Assembly: GCA_039000515.1 (NCBI GenBank)
Contig: JBCFYV010000012.1
Coordinates: 41,523,025-41,587,024 of the forward strand
DNA length: 64,000 nt
Origin: Timema cristinae
Lineage: Eukaryota; Arthropoda; Insecta; Phasmatodea; Timematidae
Reading direction: 5' to 3'
Positions 43,430 to 54,400 of this stretch are shown here, one piece after another. Positions within the stretch are counted from its first letter, which is position 1, and the number at the start of each line of letters is the position of its first letter. The position numbers and the translations under genes are program-made. The notes below the pieces were generated by a model. The model saw only the letters and a list, made by a program, of their open reading frames with translations. It was not told the origin of the DNA and ran no database searches.

Positions 43430-44880
43430 TCCGTCCCCATGTCTGTCTGTCCCTGGGCACAGATCTGAAACGGTTGAATGGATTTAGTTCAAAGCTGAGA
43501 TTTAGATTTTATAGAGATGTTTCACAAAATAGTTGTGTTTTTACTTTCTCGCTATCTTACAGGTAGAGAAAGTATTGTGATAGTAAAAAAATCAAACTCA
43601 TGATTTTGATTAATCTTGACGTTTCATGACCTCCCGAATCCAAAAAGTGTTTTTTGACTTTCCGTCTGACTGTCTATACTTTCAACTAGAGCCTAAAATT
43701 TTACCGATCGGGCTAAAATTTGATATCTAAGGTTTTCATAGGGTTTCCCCGAGAAGTTTTTTTAATTGGATATCTAACCCTAAAATTAAGGGTAGTTTAC
43801 TGAAGGTCAAAATGAGAAAAAGTATATTTTCTCAAAATTGGCTCTAACGATTTTGAATAAATTTCATTTCAAAACATTTCTAAATATTCCAAACAAAATG
43901 GCTTCCTTCAATATTTCGGCAAAATGACTTTTACGGGCTCCGGTCTGATGCGTAAATTATATTTTTTTTTAATATCTCCTAAACTATTTGAAATATGGAA
44001 TTACTTATCGCTACAAATATGGAGGTATCTTAATAATACAAATATTTTATAAGCATATTATTTTTTATAAAACCAATAACTTTAAAGATATACGTAAATA
44101 TATATATTTTTTAACTTTTCGGACACAAAAAGGTAAAAGTATTGCGACCGCAAAAGAAAATCTAACCTGAAATGTTGATGGATGTGGGTCGACGTTTCAA
44201 GACCCCCCAAACCCTAAAAAGTGGTCTTTGCAATGACGTCTGTCTGTGTACCTGTTTAAACTTGAAATTAAGAGTAGTTTAAGAAAGGGCAAAAAGAGAA
44301 AAAATAGATTTTCTCAAAATAGACTCTAACGGTTTTGATTAAAATTCGTATATAGGGGTTGATAAAGATTATAAATAAACTGGATATTTTCATTTTACCT
44401 TAAAATTGGGACTAAAAATAAAAGTTTTACACAAGTATAGTGCAATTTATACTTGGGTTTGCTAGTGTATATTATTTCGTTTCACATATATTGCGAGTTT
44501 TGAGTAAAAATCTCCAATTTCAAACAATAGAGCGAGAAAGTCCGTGCAGAGTTCCGTACCATTTTTTTATAATCCTAGCCCTTCAATTAAGAGTAGTATT
44601 TAATGATAAATAAGAATAAGTTTTGATTTTTACAAATTACTAATAATACTAGGGATGTTTAAAAATTATTTATATTTGAAGATTTGATTTATTCTAAATA
44701 TACTTGAACAAATGGGTTAATTTATATATAAAGAGTGATTATTGTGCTTGTAAAGATGTGTTTGTTTTTATCACGAAAATTTACTTATTTATGAAAATTA
44801 TCTTCGAAGCCATAATCCATAATATTATAAAGTTTAAGCGTTTGTGTGGTACCATTTATTTCAATCGAAAGCATAATCGG
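43430..44880 (+). repeat. Family X and related AT-rich repeats, several overlapping copies
   Basis: Two internally similar blocks, about 43560-43960 and 44170-44360, both have a phrase like ctgtctgt, then agggtagttta, then gagaaaaagtatattttctc and ctctaacgattttgaat. A further block at 44580-44880 matches the copy at 56.7-57.1 kb (gaaaattatcttcgaagcca, ggtaccatttatttcaatcg). No coding function is recognisable. The 102-codon frame at 44704-45012 runs through this repeat and is not supported as a gene. Confidence 0.5.
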
Positions 44881-45047
44881 TTCAGTGAGCATGTTTCTAT
44901 GTATTTTGTGACAAATGTTTGTAGTTCTTTTAGAGTTAAGAAACGACTCACTACACTGTGGTTAGCCTATCAATATGCATTGTCCAGCTATATATACCCA
45001 GCTTACCTTTAGAGATAACCGTCTTACCTTGGTGGATTAAACTAAGT

Positions 45048-45326
45048 TATTGTTATTATTAGCACCACGTCTTACTACCCGTTCGGGTTATACGCACTTA
45101 CGCTAATATGTAATGGTAGGGTGATTGTGAGATGAAATGAAGGACCTACAGTTTAACGTGGAATCCGAACCACGGTGGAGGCCTGGCATTCCCCACATTC
45201 ACAAGATATCTTGTCAGAGGTGAAGGAAGGGTTTGGAAATCAGATAAATCTGTGCCGGGACCGAGGATTGAACCCCGGCCGCCAGCACAGAAGTCTGACA
45301 CCTTACCCCTAGACCACCAGGTCACC
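45048..45326 (-). repeat. SINE-A, full-length, 12-bp target-site duplication
   Basis: Complete copy flanked by attaaactaagt at 45036-45047 and 45327-45338. Little diverged from the family consensus. Confidence 0.95.
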
Positions 45327-45939
45327 ATTAAACTAAGTCATATACCAAACGTTACACCATAGTGAACGCTCTTTATCATTTAGGATAAACGAAGAGTGCA
45401 TTCGTTTTACCTGACCTAACACGGAGTTCATTTGAAAAAGTCAACTTTTGTGCTATTGTTTTTTCTCGCTTATATGAGATATTCTGACTGACCATACTTT
45501 GTACATGTATTTAGTTCTTTGCAAAAACACCAGGCAAGGACAAGATTGAAAGATAGGTCATGCTTACGAGATGTTGAAGATACTTTCAATATAAGTGAAG
45601 CTTTGTTTAAAGAAACCACGCCAGCTCGAGAATCTTTCGTTCTAGCTCTTTATGGTGCACCTACTACTGAAACGCCATTAAATAAACACCAATACAAAAG
45701 TTTTAATACATCTGCTACTCACAAAAAGTTGAGCTGGCTTATCTACAAACAAATGAAACAGCCATGAGACAACATTGCTTACGAGTGTATAGTATGAGTT
45801 TGGTAGAAAGAACAGTAGAAGTTAGCTAATAAAGTTACTAAAACCTTTTAAATATATTCCTACAACAAGTCATGTTATTTGAAGCTATCACATTTAGTAG
45901 ATATTTTCAATACCTATAAAATAACACTAACAAAATAAA

Positions 45940-46219
45940 TTATTATTATTATTAGCACCGCGTCTTACTACCCGTTCGGGTTATACGCACTTACGCTAAT
46001 GTGTAATGGTAGGGTGATTGTGAGATGAAATGGAGGACCTACAGTTTAACGTGGAATCCGAACCACGATGGAGGCCTGGCATTCCCCACATTCACAAGAT
46101 GTCTTGTCAGAGGTGAAGGAAGGGTTTGATTATCAGATAAATTTGTGCCGGGATCGAGGATTGAACCCCGGACCCTGGCACAGAAGTCCGACACCTTACC
46201 CCTAGACCACTAGGTCACC
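45940..46219 (-). repeat. SINE-A, full-length, 12-bp target-site duplication
   Basis: Flanked by taacaaaataaa at 45928-45939 and 46220-46231. Inserted into the cysteine-rich pseudogene. Confidence 0.95.
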
Positions 46220-46639
46220 TAACAAAATAAAGAAATACTCTCAATGTTGGTCACAAAGAAATATGTTTGTACTTTCTCTACTGTTCTTCCAACCAAAATC
46301 AGAGTATACCACTGTACCACCGGGTACAAAAGTGGTAATGTAAAATGTCCTGAGATTTGGGTGTGGAAGAGGACTGACAAGGCTCTGGTACTCGTACCGA
46401 AAAATCAAGCTGCATTCACATATATTTTTTTTATCACTGATTTCGTACAGTAATATAATTGCAAGAAAGGATGCACATCGTCCTGTGGGTGCAGAAAATC
46501 TGGACTTACATTCTCGGTTATCTGTGTGTATTGTCATGATATGATATGCCTCAACGCGCGATGGTGTCTAGAGGAACTGGAAGGACTGGATTCCAAAGAA
46601 GTTGATTTCATCATTTCACCGAATTAACAAACCTACTTT

Positions 46640-46923
46640 ATTATTATTATTATTATTAGCACCACGTCTTACTACCCGTTCGGGTTATACGCACTTACAC
46701 TAATGTGTAATGGTAGGGTGATTGTGAGATGAAATGAAGGACCTACAGTTTAACGTGGAATCCGAACCACGGTGGAAACCTGGAATTCCTCACATTCACA
46801 AGATGTCTTGTCAGAGGTGAAGGAAGGGTTTGGTAATCAGATAAATCTGTGCCGGGACCGAGGATTGAACCCCGGCCGCCAGCATAGAAGTCTGACACCT
46901 TAGCCCTAGACCACCAGGTCACC
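46640..46923 (-). repeat. SINE-A, full-length, 14-bp target-site duplication
   Basis: Flanked by aacaaacctacttt at 46626-46639 and 46924-46937. Inserted into the 3' part of the cysteine-rich pseudogene. Confidence 0.95.
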
Positions 46924-47059
46924 AACAAACCTACTTTGATGAGCATGATGATGTTGACTCATTTCCCTTACTCTTTGTTGTAGAAGATAATATTATGGTA
47001 CAAGCAAGAACGCACAATGCACGCACTACATATTTCATACCAAGGCTGAAGTTATAATA

Positions 47060-47970
47060 CGTAAGTAATTATGTTTCGTTATTTGAACTTTGTTGGGTTT
47101 ATTACAACTATAATCAATTTCTTACAGTTTAACAGGAACGTACAAAATGAAAATAGATGTCATCGATACGCATTTCTGTGTATTTCTAAGCTTCACTGTA
47201 TGTTTGTAGCAATATATATGTTAAACTGTAAATTATATAATAAATATATATCCAATCTTTGTGTAGAAAATTTTACTATATTTATTTGGTATTATCACCT
47301 CCATCTCGATAAATTTGACCGTTACCGAGATATATGCGAATAATTGAAACTCTCATATGTTAGGAATTTTAGTTGCTTTAATATAATGCTGAAATGAACA
47401 TGTGTAGAAAGTTTCAAAACTTTAGGTCCGATATCCACTATTCATACATTCTTTTTTTCTATTATGACTGGGCTAAAGGGATTCCATAACCTTTCCCAAT
47501 TCCACCTCAGGCTTCTTTGTTTAAAACAATAAATAACGGAACGGGAAATGTTTCTAACCAAAGGCTTGCAAATACTTCCCTGCTTTTAACCGGATGTAAT
47601 AACACAACATATCCTGGACAGCTCTCGTTTAAAAAAATAATATGTAACTTTATTTCTTTCGTTTCTAGCATTATATTATAGCCTACAGTTAGTTTTTATC
47701 TGAGGATTAAATATGAGTGCTAACCAATCCTACCCACATGACTGAGAGTTTGGGATTCAAATTCCAACTATGTGAGGGTGTTTTATTTTACCGAATGGTT
47801 TCCCACTCTCCATCCAAATCCAAGAATAAGTGTTTAGGCCTTTATTTCCTCTGAATCACCTTCCTACCCTTTTAGTGTACTAAAATGAGGTTAGTTCGGC
47901 AGGGTAGTAAGACAATAGGTGTATTTGGAAATAAAGGACTTCCATAAAAAGATATAAGAGAGCAATAGAG
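47060..47970. other. No gene recognised; one degraded SINE
   Basis: The 90-codon plus-strand frame at 47071-47343 has no motif. A decayed tRNA-like SINE is suggested at about 47725-47930 (gagtttgggattcaaattcc, then a body with actctccatccaaatcc). Confidence 0.35.
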
Positions 47971-47977
47971 CTAAATG

Positions 47978-48240
47978 AAACACCCGCAGTGGTGCTCAAG
48001 TGGTGTGGGTTATTAAACTTATAATTTAATAGTTAAATTATAGTATAATATATAATTAAATTATTGATCTTGTCACGCATGAGAAAGTCGAGGCTCAAAT
48101 TACAAACATGGTGTACTAGAAAAGGTTTCACACCTGAGATTTATAATAGGCGTTTTCCCATGCTCTCTCCAAACTGACACGAATGCATTTCCTCTATGCT
48201 ACTTTTTTCACTTATAATCCTAGACTAGTCGTTAATATTT
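47978..48240 (+). repeat. SINE-B-like copy, diverged
   Basis: Head cacccgcagtggtgctcaag, B-box region gaggctcaaattacaaac, and body gctctctccaaactgacacg. An AT-rich insertion sits in the head. Confidence 0.45.
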
Positions 48241-48246
48241 TATACT

Positions 48247-48485
48247 CTTAGCACCGCGTCTTACTACCCGTTAGGGTTATTCGCTTATGTATTAATTACG
48301 CTGTTGTAGGGATGATGGAGGTTATATTTATATAAAGTGTATCCGTATTTGCCTGGTTGGAGAGTGGAAAACCATTTTGGAAAAACCACCCTCAGTACAC
48401 ATGACCGAGACTCGAACCTCTATCTACCGTCATCGGCAGTCTAGTCTACTGTGAAAGTAACGCCTTAGACCTTGCGGATATCGAA
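48247..48485 (-). repeat. SINE-B copy
   Basis: Starts with tail gcaccgcgtcttactacccg, body with tggttggagagtggaaaacc, then the head's complement (ctcgaacctctatctaccg, gtaacgccttagaccttgcg). It is the clearest minus-strand SINE-B. Confidence 0.78.
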
Positions 48486-48655
48486 GTGCGTAAGCGTTAT
48501 TAATTCTCAATTTAAACCCAAAGGTACAAATAGAAAATTACTATATATATTAAAACTTAAAACTCAAACTTTAAAAATATTAGAGTAACGTTAGCAGGTG
48601 ATAGAATTTAAAAAAAACTTATAAAATGGGTGTGTGTACTTATGTACACGCGTGA

Positions 48656-49742
48656 GAAGTTATACTTCTTTGGCATCATTAAATTAGATATTAGAAATTA
48701 ATAATAAATATTTAAAATCGAAAATTAATAATTTAATAATATATATATATATATATTATATATATATATATATTCATATTTATTTTCTAAATTTTATTTT
48801 TAATAATTATATATATATATATATATATAATTATTAAAAATAAAATTTAGAAAATAATAGATATATATGACATAATTGGTACTAAATATTATAAGATTCT
48901 TAATTTTAAATATTTATTATTGATTATTTAATATTTTAAAAGTAAATGAATAAATTTAATAATAAATTCAAAATTTGAATTTAAGTTTATTCATTTTTTA
49001 AATATTTATTATTTTCTTAATTTAATATTCACTTTTAATTTTTATCAAAAAGTTTTCATTAAATTTGTTCATTTATTTTTATAAATATTTATTATTTATT
49101 CAATTTAATAATAAATATTAAAAATTAATATTTTAATTTGATGTTAGATTAAAATTTTTATCACAAATTTTTTATTAAATGTTTTATTAATTTTATTTCT
49201 TTATTTTGTAAATATTAAATAACCAATAATAAAATATTTAACAATAATAATTTAATAATATTTAGTATTAATTATGTTAAATAATAATATTTTAATTTAT
49301 ATCAATAAATAATACATACGGATAGTTAACCTCAATTATATTGGAGCACTTGAAAAAGTCTATAAGCACAGATTTTTTCACTAATATTTACGAATAGTAA
49401 ATAATATTAATCAAAATATTTAATTCAAATCACTACTGAATATAATTTATTAGTACATATATAATTCGCACTTGTATGAAACTAAAACACGTGTTGTGAA
49501 TGTAGAAACTAGAAACATGTGGATAAATATTATATATATGAAAACAGTGATCAGAGGTGACGAGCGTACCAACATGCGCGACTAACAGAGGTTCTATTTC
49601 TATTTTTTGGTAGCTATTTTTTTTCGAGACTTGATGAGCGGCTTAGCTTCAACCTGTTACTTTTGTGTTACAGTGATGCACGCGCATCTTAAAATTTCAC
49701 TCTCATCATTTTTTCATAACGCGCCTAAAGAAGTATAACTTC
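48656..49742. repeat. AT-rich palindromic element
   Basis: Bounded by gaagttatacttctttgg at 48656-48673 and its near-complement cctaaagaagtataacttc at 49724-49742. Inside is a perfect 76-base palindrome at 48781-48856 (arms starting tattttctaaattttatttt around an AT core), within a longer imperfect one at about 48685-48930. The rest is AT-rich with many taata/ttaat runs. The boundary motif is itself almost palindromic, so the terminal match is weaker evidence than its length suggests. Confidence 0.5.
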
Positions 49743-50274
49743 AAAATAATAATACAGATATTCTGCTTTCAATATTGATTAAACTTAGTAATATTATTTT
49801 TATTAATCCTCAGTATCGATACTGTCTACCAAAAGTAATCGTTTCAGAAATCAAATGATAGAAATTACACACAAGTCAAATGCACAATTAAATGTCTAAT
49901 CAATTAATATTTTTTTTTAAATCTTCATATCTATGGCGATTTCACAGATCAGCTTTGAGTAGCCGAGATAGTAGGTCATGTCAAGTCCAGTGAGCCCTGA
50001 AGAAAGGAAAACACGAGATTAACTATGGGAATCAATTTTCACTCTGGAAATTCCGGTTTTCGTGATGTGGACGTTGAAATTGATTGCCTTGATGGCTGCA
50101 TCAAGTTATCACTAATAAGTTGTATAAACTAGTTGTATCCAGAAGTAAAATGTTTTATAGACTATATCGTTTAGGTATTGAACGTAAACTTTATTAAATG
50201 ATAGACTGTATCAGCACATAAATTATACGCTAACTTTAGTCAATAACATAATACAAAACCTGTCCCCAACGATA

Positions 50275-50400
50275 AATTAATCACTGTGAAAGAAGAAAAC
50301 CACGTTTCACCAATGATACATTTTTCGGTTACGCTGGGAATCGACTCTGGGACTCTTATCTCACTATCCAAATGCACTACTAACTGAGATAAGGTGTCGT
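50275..50400 (-). repeat. SINE-D copy
   Basis: Minus-strand: body (cactgtgaaagaagaaaacc), then the complement of a B box (gggaatcgactctgggac) and A box (actaactgagataagg). Confidence 0.55.
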
Positions 50401-50475
50401 ACTCCTAAGTATTGAGCTATTCACTTGAATTCTAAGTTTATTTGGAAAGTTATAATCCTATCTTGATTGACTGAA

Positions 50476-50739
50476 TCTAGGGTAAGGTGTCAGACTTCTG
50501 TGCTGGCGGCCGGGGTTCAATCCTCGGTTCCGGCACAGATTTATCTGATTGTCAAAACCCTTCCTTCACCTCTGACAAGACTTCTTGTGAATGTGGGGAA
50601 TACCAGGCCACCACCGTGGTTCGGATTCCACGTTAAACTGTAGGTCCTCCTTTTCATCTCACAATCACCCTGCCATTACACATTAGCGTAAGTGCGTATA
50701 ACCCGAATGGGTAGTAAGACGCGGTGCTAATAATAATAA
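50476..50739 (+). repeat. SINE-A, nearly full-length, 12-bp target-site duplication
   Basis: Lacks only the first bases of the head, starting at tctagggtaaggtgtcag. Flanked by tgattgactgaa at 50464-50475 and 50740-50751. Confidence 0.94.
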
Positions 50740-50819
50740 TGATTGACTGAAAATCTGTACCATGGTGGGTCCATGCTTGATGACTTCCAGGGTAAATGGA
50801 GGCTAGCTTCTAGTGCCAA

Positions 50820-51020
50820 TTATATTTTACTTGCACCTCATATTACTACCCATTCTTTCGCTCACATATTTACACTAATGAGATAGGGGTGAAGAATGTA
50901 AAATTTAGAGGAAGCGTGTTCGCATTGACATGTGGAGTGTGGAGCTTTGGGGTGCGGGGGGGGGGGGGGAGGGGGAGGGGAGAAGCTATTAGTACACTTT
51001 ACTGGGATTTTAATCTCAAC
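50820..51020 (-). repeat. SINE-B-like copy with a purine-rich tract
   Basis: Tail remnant (catattactacccattcttt), body (gagataggggtgaagaatg), and a G-rich expansion at about 50957-50982 followed by tactgggattttaatctc, the complement of a decayed B box. Confidence 0.5.
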
Positions 51021-51029
51021 CTCCCTTTC

Positions 51030-51675
51030 AATATAAATAAATACAAGATGAGACTGAAGTATGTGTCCAAGTACCCAACATTAATAATGTCTTTTAATTT
51101 TATGTGTTCATATTTATAGAACAAAACGTAAATAATGCACACGAACCACAAAAAAAAAAGTTTATTCTATAGAAAGACGTGTAAGTTTAGGTTAAGTTTG
51201 GGGATACAGGGAATTCAGAAAAGGTCAGTGTTCTTGCAGTTTTTATAGTAAAAGGATTATTTATTTCTTGGTCAAATTAGATCAAATTTAATAAGGATTC
51301 TATATAGAGTTTAATTTTATTCCCATGGTGATATTAACCAACAGTTGTTGAATATCTGTCATTAGCATAGTGGCACTATCTAAAAACCTTTTTACACGAA
51401 GAGAAAAAAATTTCATAAAATTCCTTGTCACCCTTACTTGCCAGAAGATATTCAACAACCATGTCAAGAAAATTAAGCTCTATGTTTGTATAGAAGCAAT
51501 ATAATGATATATTTTGACCAACAAAGTTTTGCTATAAAAACTGCAAAAACACCTTTACTCGCGTTCCCCGCATCCCCACCCTAAGAGGAAAAATAAATAA
51601 TTTTACGTCTTTTTATCCCCAAAGGATATTAGACAAATGTACTACAGCCTTCTTTACATAAATGGAATTTGTTAA
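51030..51675. other. No feature seen
   Basis: Intergenic AT-rich DNA without recognisable genes or repeats. Confidence 0.35.
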
Positions 51676-51681
51676 ATAAAA

Positions 51682-51900
51682 CGCGTCGGTGGTGGAATGG
51701 CTTAAGGCTTATCTTTCGCAATAGGCTTGACTGCCGATAACGGGAAACCGTGTTTCAAATTCTGGTTTGGTGTACTGAAAGTTTTTTTTTTTTCTAAATG
51801 GGTATTCACTCTCACTCCTTGCAAATTTGAGTACGATTTGTCCAAATTAAACCTTCCTCATCCTTAACACATTAGTGTTATAATTAGTACGTATACGTTT
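51682..51900 (+). repeat. SINE-B copy, degraded tail
   Basis: Head gcgtcggtggtggaatggct, B-box region gtgtttcaaattctgg, body cactctcactccttgc; the tail is lost after tagtacgtatacg. Confidence 0.6.
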
Positions 51901-51948
51901 AAAATCAACGATGTCCTAAAACATAATATTTTTAATATTATTGATAAT

Positions 51949-52078
51949 GTTAATATTTTGTGTTAGAAATAACCTTTAAGTAATTATGAAAAAGTTAATA
52001 TCGTGGGTTTGAAATAACCTTTGAGTCGTTTTGAAAATGTTAATATTTTGTGTTTGAAATATCCTTTAATTTATATTA
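51949..52078 (+). repeat. Tandem repeat, 45-bp unit, about three units
   Basis: Units begin at 51949, 51994 and 52039 with gttaatattttgtgt-like sequence followed by gaaataaccttt. The spacing is exactly 45 bases both times; the third unit is incomplete. Confidence 0.85.
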
Positions 52079-52154
52079 CTTAAAATACCAGTGCACGGTT
52101 TACTATATAATAACACGATAGGTACCCACATCATGTGACACACGAACCAAACGT

Positions 52155-52490
52155 CAATATTGTCTAGTTTTGTTTGCTTGTGACAGGAGAGGTAAGGGAT
52201 TCAAATATTTTTCAGATTTATTAGGGGTGTTATTTTTATTTAATGGCTTCCTACTCTTTCCCTCCAAGCAAATGTGGGTTAACTTCTTATATTTTCTATT
52301 TTAAGATGACCAAGGTTTAAAGCTCAGTTGGGTATACTGGGGTGGTTTTCCCTAAATGATTTTCCACCATCCCTCCAAGAAAATGTGGATATACTTACTC
52401 TAGATGAAAACCTTCCTCATCCTTTACACATTAGATTAACTAGTACAAGTAAGTATAACCTAAGCTGGTTGTAAGATGCAGTGATAACAA
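52155..52490 (+). repeat. SINE-C fragment followed by SINE-B 3' part
   Basis: At 52155-52290 the SINE-C head (tattgtctagttttgtttgc, aagggattcaaat) and body. From about 52306 a second copy has the SINE-B body (ttttccaccatccctccaag) and a decayed tail (aagtataacctaagctgg), then a CAA/TAA-rich run. Confidence 0.55.
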
Positions 52491-52509
52491 CAACAACAAT
52501 AATAATAAT

Positions 52510-53490
52510 AACAATAAATCACTAAGTTAGCTTAATATATATTTTCATATATTAAATTTGACATTTCCAGTTGCTTATTTATAATACAAGATCAATTCAA
52601 CTTAAAAAAAAAATCCGCTCGTGATTCTTACTTCCTAAAACACGTTTCTTTTTTTTTAGCTTATAATAATTTTATATAAAGAGAGAACTAATAGAGGCAG
52701 AGTAAACATGTCAGATGGAAATAGATGGAAATGTTCCTCATATTCATGACACAAAACAAGTCTCAAACTTTCTTGCGAAGAACAAGTAGAAGAAGGGGCA
52801 AAATAAAAAGAAAGTAGTTATAAAAAATTTCTCTTGGCGGGAGAGAGAAATGTTTGAGGATTTTATCCACAAGTCTGTGTTTAACCGGTGAGGTTGAACG
52901 ATAAATGTTCGCTTGTGGTCTTTTGAGACGAGATAGCTGGGACGATACTAATTTAAGGTAAGCGTACATGGTTCGATTCTCTTTGTAGCTATACAGATGA
53001 AAGCCAAAACCCATATTTAAACAATTAAAATTTCTATATAAACACATTTAAAGATCATTTTATCAATTTTTGAAATTATAATATACATACCAAAACATAT
53101 TTAGACATAATCCTATCTTTTTAATACATAATTAATGTGCAAAACAAAACGCAAGAATTTTTGGCAAAATTTACTTATAATTTAATCTTTTTATTTGCAA
53201 ACTATAAATTACTCAATATTTTTTATTTAAATTCAAATTAATGATAACAGCATTCCAATAACGATGACTGTTTTCAATGTCCAGAAGATTAATTCCTTCA
53301 GTCTAATAATTTATCCAAGAGATTTCTTTGGACCATTATTATAACAGGTGTCTAGTGAGCATAGGTAAATATTAAAAAACAAAGAAGGAACAGTATCAAT
53401 GCAACCAAAATGATCATTGATTTATTTAGTATGTATACATCTTTAACATAATTTTTATATTTGCTGCATGCTGCATGGTAGTTCTTACAT
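52510..53490. other. No gene recognised
   Basis: The 94-codon minus-strand frame at 52763-53047 has no recognisable domain. A possible N-terminal hydrophobic-rich end is not convincing. Otherwise AT-rich intergenic DNA. Confidence 0.35.
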
Positions 53491-53504
53491 AAGAGTTGAG
53501 TTAT

Positions 53505-53740
53505 TATTTTTAACCAAAGATAAATATTTTATTTACAGAATGATTTATTATTTTTAACCAAAAGAATTATACATATTTTTAGAAATATTTTATTTACAGA
53601 ATGATTATTATTTTTTTTAAAAGAGAAATATTTTATTTAAAATGAGTATTATATTTTTTAAAAGAAGAATTTTTTAATATTTACTAAACCCGAGATATTA
53701 TTATTATTTTAAAGAGGAGAAATATTTGATTTACAGGTAT
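53505..53740 (+). repeat. Irregular tandem repeat, about 47-58-bp units
   Basis: aaatattttatttacagaat or a close variant recurs at about 53524, 53582 and 53627, and more distantly at 53723, each followed by tattatttttaa-like sequence. Confidence 0.6.
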
Positions 53741-53959
53741 AAAACCACGCACAATCAGAGTTTCCATGAGAAGCTCTAAATTTGCTGGGAAAATGGGGGT
53801 TTAGTTCGAAACTATTATTTTTAGCGATATCCTAAACCTCTAACCTTAAAAATAGTGTCGTTTGTCTATGTCTATGTTCAGTCATTTTTGATTCAAATTG
53901 CGATATTATATGTACGCTTCAATGGGAAGTTCCCGAACCTTATGGTTGTATTTGTGCAT

Positions 53960-54400
53960 CGTCTCACTTCTCTTCCGCACTTCCCGCACATTTACACTAA
54001 TGGGATTGGGGTATAAAAACTTCCCTTAGAAGAAATACGACAGCATTTGTAAAGAGTTAGAATCACATACAATTTAGGGGGACACCTACCAATCACCAGT
54101 AAATTAGAGAAGACGAGGTTGTAGCCATAATCCACATGCACCACCAGTGTAGGTTATTTTAGAATTAAACCTGTGCTTTCTTTACACATGATTCACAACC
54201 TAAACAAGTAATTTTGATGTGTAACATATGATCTTTAAAGTATTAATTTAAGGAGTAATGATGGTAAAGATTGACTAGAGGAAGTACAGCCGTATCAGCA
54301 TGGAGATGGGATTTGTAAACCACTGTAATAACTCATATTTGAAAAACCTACTTCCTAATCACCTGGCCTGGATCCGAGCTTACCCATCATTGGCTATCCA
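53960..54400 (-). repeat. Degraded SINE-B-like copies
   Basis: Fragments such as acatttacactaatgggattg and gcatttgtaaagagttagaa at 53990-54060, and a second at 54240-54390 ending in cacctggcctggatccgagc, resemble minus-strand SINE-B bodies and heads. Confidence 0.35.

Larger units (their letters stand above)
45513..47057 (+). pseudogene. Cysteine-rich repetitive protein (CXC-like), frameshifted and split by two SINEs
   Basis: The function is unknown. The sequence resembles a family of uncharacterised, repetitive arthropod proteins that I recall from genome annotations. A first block reads RESFVLALYGAPTTETPLNKH (about 45630-45690). A one-base frameshift then leads to ELAYLQTNETAMRQHCLRVY (about 45730-45790). 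Past a SINE, a second block at about 46457-46560 reads NCKKGCTSSCGCRKSGL and VICVYCHDMICLNARW, with a CxxxCxxxCxC... pattern likely to bind zinc. It continues to acidic residues, is cut by another SINE, and resumes as DEHDDVDSFPLL up to a stop at 47055. Removal of each SINE with its duplication rejoins the flanks. The segment 46240-46440 between the blocks is not recognised. Likely a transposon-associated or amplified gene; dead here. Confidence 0.62.

Noticed and set aside
44704..45012. 102-codon frame as a gene
   Set aside because: It runs through a family X repeat and shows no domain or splice support.
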